Below are positions 31,201 to 36,893 of a DNA stretch of 36,893 bases, piece by piece. Each line of letters begins with the position of its first letter. The stretch's first letter is position 1. The position numbers and the translations under genes were made by a program. The DNA comes from Nemertoderma westbladi. Taxonomy: Eukaryota > Xenacoelomorpha > Nemertodermatida > Nemertodermatidae. Under the pieces are notes generated by a model that was not told where the DNA came from, did not search any database, and worked only from the letters and a program-made list of their open reading frames with translations. The stretch is taken from positions 1 through 36,893 of the forward strand of contig JAUCBJ010005705.1 of the NCBI GenBank assembly GCA_032718475.1. Reading direction: 5' to 3'.

Positions 31201-34200
31201 CCTGAACAAGTACTTACTTAGTGTGAAATCGGAACACTTCCCTGAACAAGTACATAGTGAGAAATCGGAACACTTACCTGAACAAGTACATAGTGAGAAA
31301 TCGGAACACTTACCTGAACAAGTACATAGTGAGAAATCGGAACACTTACCAGAACAAGTACTTAGTGAGAAATCGGAACACTTCCCTGAACAAGTACTTA
31401 GTGTGAAATCGGAACACTTCCCTGAACAAGTACTTAGTGTGAAATCGGAACACTTACCAGAACAAGTACTTAGTGTGAAATCGGAACACTTCCCTGAACA
31501 AGTACTTAGTGTGAAATCGGAACACTTACCTGAACAAATACTTAGTGTGAAATCGGAACACTTCCCTGAACAAGTACTTAGTGTGAAATCGGAACACTTA
31601 CCTGAACAAGTACTTAGTGTGAAATCGGAACACTTACCAGAACAAGTACTTAGTGTGAAATCGGAACACTTACCTGAACAAGTACTTAGTGTGAAATCGG
31701 AACACTTTCCTGAACAAGTACATAGTGAGAAATTGGAACACTTACCAGAACAAGTACATAGTGAGAAATCGGAACACTTACCAGAACAAGTACTTATTGA
31801 GAAATCGGAACACTTACCAGAACAAGTACTTAGTGTGAAATCGGAACACTTACCTGAACAAGTACTTAGTGTGAAATCGGAACACTTACCTGAACAAGTA
31901 CATAGTGAGAAATCGGAACACTTACCTGAACAAGTACATAGTGAGAAATCGGAACACTTACCAGAACAAGTACTTAGTGTGAAATCGGAACACTTACCTG
32001 AACAAGTACTTAGTGTGAAATCGGAACACTTACCTGAACAAGTACATAGTGAGAAATCGGAACACTTACCAGAACAAGTACTTGAGAAATCGGAACACTT
32101 CCCTGAACAAGTACATAGTGAGAAATCGGAACACTTACCAGAACAAGTACTTAGTGTGAAATCGGAACACTTCCCTGAACAAGTACTTAGTGTGAAATCG
32201 GAACACTTACCTGAACAAGTACTTAGTGTGAAATCGGAACACTTACCTGAACAAGTACATAGTGAGAAATCGGAACACTTACCAGAACAAGTACTTAGTG
32301 TGAAATCGGAACACTTACCTGAACAAGTACTTAGTGTGAAATCGGAACACTTACCTGAACAAGTACAAAGTGAGAAATCGGAACACTTACCAGAACAAGT
32401 ACTTGAGAAATCGGAACACTTCCCTGAACAAGTACATAGTGAGAAATCGGAACACTTACCAGAACAAGTACTTAGTGTGAAATCGGAACACTTCCCTGAA
32501 CAAGTACTTAGTGTGAAATCGGAACACTTACCTGAACAAGTACTTAGTGTGAAATCGGAACACTTACCAGAACAAGTACTTAGTGTGAAATCGGAACACT
32601 TACCTGAACAAGTACTTAGTGTGAAATCGGAACACTTTCCTGAACAAGTACATAGTGAGAAATTGGAACACTTACCAGAACAAGTACATAGTGAGAAATC
32701 GGAACACTTACCAGAACAAGTACTTATTGAGAAATCGGAACACTTACCAGAACAAGTACTTAGTGTGAAATCGGAACACTTACCTGAACAAGTACTTAGT
32801 GTGAAATCGGAACACTTACCTGAACAAGTACATAGTGAGAAATCGGAACACTTACCTGAACAAGTACATAGTGAGAAATCGGAACACTTACCAGAACAAG
32901 TACTTAGTGTGAAATCGGAACACTTACCTGAACAAGTACTTAGTGTGAAATCGGAACACTTACCTGAACAAGTACATAGTGAGAAATCGGAACACTTACC
33001 AGAACAAGTACTTGAGAAATCGGAACACTTCCCTGAACAAGTACATAGTGAGAAATCGGAACACTTACCAGAACAAGTACTTAGTGTGAAATCGGAACAC
33101 TTCCCTGAACAAGTACTTAGTGTGAAATCGGAACACTTACCTGAACAAGTACTTAGTGTGAAATCGGAACACTTACCTGAACAAGTACATAGTGAGAAAT
33201 CGGAACACTTACCAGAACAAGTACTTAGTGTGAAATCGGAACACTTACCTGAACAAGTACTTAGTGTGAAATCGGAACACTTACCTGAACAAGTACAAAG
33301 TGAGAAATCGGAACACTTACCAGAACAAGTACTTGAGAAATCGGAACACTTCCCTGAACAAGTACATAGTGAGAAATCGGAACACTTACCAGAACAAGTA
33401 CTTAGTGTGAAATCGGAACACTTCCCTGAACAAGTACTTAGTGTGAAATCGGAACACTTACCTGAACAAGTACTTAGTGTGAAATCGGAACACTTACCTG
33501 AACAAGTACATAGTGAGAAATCGGAACACTTACCAGAACAAGTACTTAGTGTGAAATCGGAACACTTCCATGAACAAGTACTTAGTGTGAAATCGGAACA
33601 CTTACCTGAACAAGTACTTGGTGAGAAATTGGAACACTTACCAGAACAAGTACTTGGTGAGAAATTGGAACACTTACCAGAACAAGTACTTGGTGAGAAA
33701 TCGGAACACCTCCCTGAACAAGTACTTAGTGAGAAATCGGAACACTTACCAGAACAAGTACATAGTGAGAAATCGGAACACTTACCTGAACAAGTACATA
33801 GTGAGAAATCGGAACACTTACCAGAACAAGTACTTAGTGTGAAATCGGAACACTTCCCTGAACAAGTACTTAGTGTGAAATCGGAACACTTACCTGAACA
33901 AGTACTTAGTGTGAAATCGGAACACTTACCTGTACAAGTACATAGTGAGAAATCGGAACACTTAACAGAACAAGTACTTATTGTGAAATCGGAACACTTC
34001 ACTGAAAAAGTACTTAGTCTGAAATCGGAACACTTACCTGAACAAGTACTTAGTGTGAAATCGGAACACTTACCTGAACAAGTGCATAGTGAGAAATCGG
34101 AACACTTACCAGAACAAGTACTTAGTGTGAAATCGGAACACTTCCCTGAACAAGTACTTAGTGTGAAATCGGAACACTTACCTGAACAAGTACTTAGTGT

Positions 34201-35101
34201 GAAATCGGAACACTTCCCTGAACAAGTACTTAGTGTGAAATCGGAACACTTACCTGAACAAGTACTTAGTGTGAAATCGGAACACGTACCTGAACAAGTA
34301 CATAGTGAGAAATCGGAACACTTACCAGAACAAGTACTTGGTGTGAAATCGGAACACTTACCAGAACAAGTACTTAGTGAGAAATCGGAACACTTACCAG
34401 AACATGTACTTATTGTGAAATCGGAACACTTCCCTGAACAAGTACTTAGTGTGAAATCGGAACACTTACCTGAACAAGTACTTAGTGTGAAATCGGAACA
34501 CTTACCTGAACAAGTACATAGTGAGAAATCGGAACACTTACCAGAACAAGTACTTAGTGAGAAATCGGAACACTTCCCTGAAAAAGTACATAGTGAGAAA
34601 TCGGAACACTTACCAGAACAAGTACTTAGTGTGAAATCGGAACACTTCTCTGAACAAGTACTTAGTGTGAAATCGGAACACTTACCTGAACAAGTACTTA
34701 GTGAGAAATCGGAACACTTACCAGAACAAGTACTTAGTGAGAAATCGGAACACTTACCAGAACAAGTACTTAGTGTGAAATCGGAACACTTACCTGAACA
34801 AGTACATAGTGAGAAATCGGAACACTTACCAGAACAAGTACTTAGTGAGAAATCGGAACACTTACCAGAACAAGTACTTAGTGTGAAATCGGAACACTTC
34901 CCTGAACAAGTACTTAGTGTGAAATCGGAACACTTACCTGAACAAGTACTTAGTGTGAAATCGGAACACTTACCTGAACAAGTACTTAGTGTGAAATCGG
35001 AACACTTACCTGAACAAGTACTTAGTGTGAAATCGGAACACTTACCTGAACAAGTACTTAGTGTGAAATCGGAACACTTACCACACCGTTACTTTGTGTG
35101 A
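28275..35101. repeat. 36-bp minisatellite, main block
   Basis: About 190 copies of the same 36-bp unit. Variants recur: CTTACCTG, CTTACCAG or CTTCCCTG in the middle; TACATAGTG or TACTTAGTG at the junction; a CAA-to-TAA change; and edge-like units reading ACACCGTTACTTTGTGTG (near 30021, 30240, 30380, 35086). As 36 is a multiple of three, frames stay open on both strands: plus 31223-35101 (1292 codons of EKSEHLPEQVLS-type units) and minus 34002-31174 (942 codons of KCSDFTLSTCSG-type units). Left of 31223 there are frame-breaking units. I read it as non-coding satellite whose open frames follow from unit length, not as a gene. Confidence 0.95.
31600..33460. repeat. Higher-order repeat, two copies of a 930-bp block
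   Basis: Marker variants recur exactly 930 bp apart: AAATTGGAAC at 31730 and 32660, and the 33-bp short unit (CTTGAGAAAT) at 32081/33011 and 32402/33332. The block is 24 units of 36 bp plus two of 33 bp. The outer boundaries are approximate. Confidence 0.85.
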
Positions 35102-35853
35102 AATTGTCACATTGAAGTCCGACGACCTTTCAATTAATCATATTACTATATTATGATATACAGTAGTGTTCCATTCGAACAGATGTAATAATTGTTCAAC
35201 AATGTATATCACATAAATGAAATAAATAAATAAAATCACATAAATGACTTTATTATGTTCTCTAAGAGTTAAAGAACAGTTGGCGGCACAATTATTGACC
35301 TATAACTACTACAGTACTACTTTACTATATTATGCCAACTACAGTAATAGTATATCATTGTAGTAAGAGTATACATGTGATTGTAGTTCAAGCCAAACAG
35401 GGAGCTAAATGCCAGAACACGTTCTTCATGTCCAAAAATCAGCGGAAAAACTGAGACAGGAAAGAAGCTAAGAGCTTCTTAATCGTATGGGAAGTGGTTT
35501 ATTCCCATACACTTTCAGCACTGAGTTACTTATCAACCACTGCTCATTGATCGGTACCACTACACCATTGCCCACCTTGGTATAGTGGTTACATTGAATT
35601 CACATCTCTCGCACGAAGGCATACTACTATCCAATATCCAAAGCAGTTTTTGTTTCGGCACGAATGCTAGTTCTGGGGGGACCACCAGCACTGGAAATAA
35701 ATCGTCAGACTTTGTGTTGTGCGTAGTTAATCCCTGGCCTAACGGCCCAATAAAATTTACTTTTGCTTTTATTTTTTGGTTCTTTCTTAAGGGTAAATCT
35801 TTTCGACCTACGCGTAGTTCGCAACATTGGGTCATATATCACCAGTTTCAGAG
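35102..35853. other. Spacer with a tRNA-like fragment
   Basis: No supported gene; the small open frames around 35560-35875 overlap on both strands and show no family features. At 35578-35588 TGGTATAGTGG matches the internal A box of RNA polymerase III promoters, and the following bases to about 35622 look like the D arm and part of an anticodon arm. No B box follows, so a tRNA-derived SINE remnant is possible. Confidence 0.4.
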
Positions 35854-36820
35854 TTTTAACAATAACTACGCGTAGGTGCTACGCGTAGCTACGCGTAGGT
35901 GCTACGCGTAGGTCCTACGCGACCTACGCATAGGTGCTACCCATAACTATGCCTATACGTCAGTACGTCGTTTATCATTAGTAGGCTTACGTATTCCAAG
36001 CGAGTCGTACTAAAATAAGACACAATACGGTATGTTCAATAAACAACCCACAACCATCAAATGCTTTCAACAGTAATGTATCCTATACCTGTATACTCTA
36101 TATAGAGGAATACGCGAAAACTACATATTCTTCACTTCATGCGTTGCGGGCGGTAAAATGTGTTAATAATTAATGTTTAGAGTTCAAAAATAGTTACAAA
36201 GGAAATAGGCCGATGGTTCTTATCGATTCTCTATGCTTTTTATTGCCTTTGTTCACGATAGGGCAAGGATATACTGTATTTAATATGTTAACCCCTTGAC
36301 AAGGGAAGGGGAGACTAAATTGTCTACCATGATTGGTTGCACTTGTCATTTGACCAAACAATTTGATTATATGCAGTATTTATCAGCTTTCGCTTAACCT
36401 CTTCACCGGTAGACTGGTCGCTTTATTTACTACTGTTCAATATTTAAATAATCCAATGGAAACAAAGATACTTGAATCATGAGACGTGAATTTCAAGTTT
36501 ACTTTTTATTCATCCTCTGTGTTTGTATGTGAAAGAGCCGAATATTATTTATTACCAGTCTGCCAGTGCTGTATGTAGAGATATGAGTTTCCGATTCTGT
36601 TATTACATTTGTCTGATAATCAGATACCTGACATATACCGATACTTGCCTAACAACTCAACCCTACCGGACCTGAAATGAAAAATCATTGTTATCAGGAC
36701 TGCTACGCGTAGCACCTACGCGTAGCTACGCGTAGCACCTACGCGTAGTTTCAAAATACCTACGCGTAGTTCCAAAATAACTACGCGTAGTTTTAAAACA
36801 CCTACGCGTAGTTGTTAAAA
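35854..36820. repeat. Foldback structure built of the palindrome CTACGCGTAG
   Basis: Left arm: TTTTAACA followed, after ATA, by ACTACGCGTAGG (35854-35877); right arm: CCTACGCGTAGTTGTTAAAA (36801-36820). Inside, 35866-35911 and 36703-36748 are perfect 46-bp inverted copies: four CTACGCGTAG palindromes, the outer ones separated by GTG on the left and CAC on the right. The 790 bp between has no gene. Further copies lie outside (35808, 36871, 36881). A miniature inverted-repeat transposon is likely, but no target duplication is clear. Confidence 0.65.
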
Positions 36821-36870
36821 AGGCAGTAAGTCTGGCCCTACCGGTAAATGACAGGAATGGAAGTTACAAA

Positions 36871-36893
36871 CTACGCGTAGCTACGCGTAGCTA
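36871..36893. repeat. CTACGCGTAG tandem copies at window edge
   Basis: Two complete palindromes and the start of a third run into the right edge, so the cluster extends beyond the window. Confidence 0.85.

Noticed and set aside
31174-34002. A 942-residue Cys-rich protein on the minus strand.
   Set aside because: It arises because the 36-bp unit is open in several frames on both strands; no gene features flank it.
27172-35101. CRISPR-like array because of the regular repeats.
   Set aside because: Units are contiguous with no unique spacers, and the context is animal DNA.

Overview
This is animal nuclear DNA rather than bacterial DNA. It carries a BEL/Pao-class LTR retrotransposon (a class known only from animals), 3' ends of two non-LTR retrotransposons, a many-fingered C2H2 zinc-finger gene, a kilobase-scale minisatellite and inverted-repeat DNA elements. 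AT-rich spacers rich in CCGGTA and GGCCTA motifs suggest an invertebrate, but the lineage cannot be fixed from the sequence alone.

Layout. 1-3551: the 3' part of an old, decayed copy of the retrotransposon family (remnant of its 3' gene plus a diverged LTR). 3552-4153: host DNA with a 21-C run in a hairpin. 4154-19798: a complete 15.6-kb element of the same family, bounded by LTRs of 1136 and 1080 bp (TG...CA ends) and a 5-bp target duplication, ATAAC, at 4149-4153 and 19799-19803. It holds a long leader, a broken gag, a pol of BEL/Pao type (protease, reverse transcriptase, RNase H, integrase), a 1.7-kb spacer, and a large unrecognised gene in the position where env would sit. That 3' gene is also present in the old copy, so it belongs to the family. 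All genes of the element are interrupted by stops or frameshifts, so this copy is dead or depends on others.

19804-22505 is non-coding. 22514-22993 is a 480-bp inverted-repeat element with an 8-bp target duplication and arms built of a 10-bp CCCCAAAATA repeat. It lies 95 bp before a 628-residue zinc-finger gene (23089-24975), the only intact ordinary gene in the window. After it comes an antisense RTE-like 3' end (25655-26079).

27172-35101 is a minisatellite of about 205 copies of a 36-bp unit, split by a second antisense non-LTR 3' end (27776-28274). On the minus strand nearly every unit carries a consensus splice donor, and many have the AG|GTAAGT form of a recursive splice site. The window ends in a foldback structure made of the palindrome CTACGCGTAG (35854-36820, continuing to the edge).

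The strongest candidate for something new is the giant BEL/Pao family with its conserved 3' gene. The splice-site-bearing minisatellite is second.
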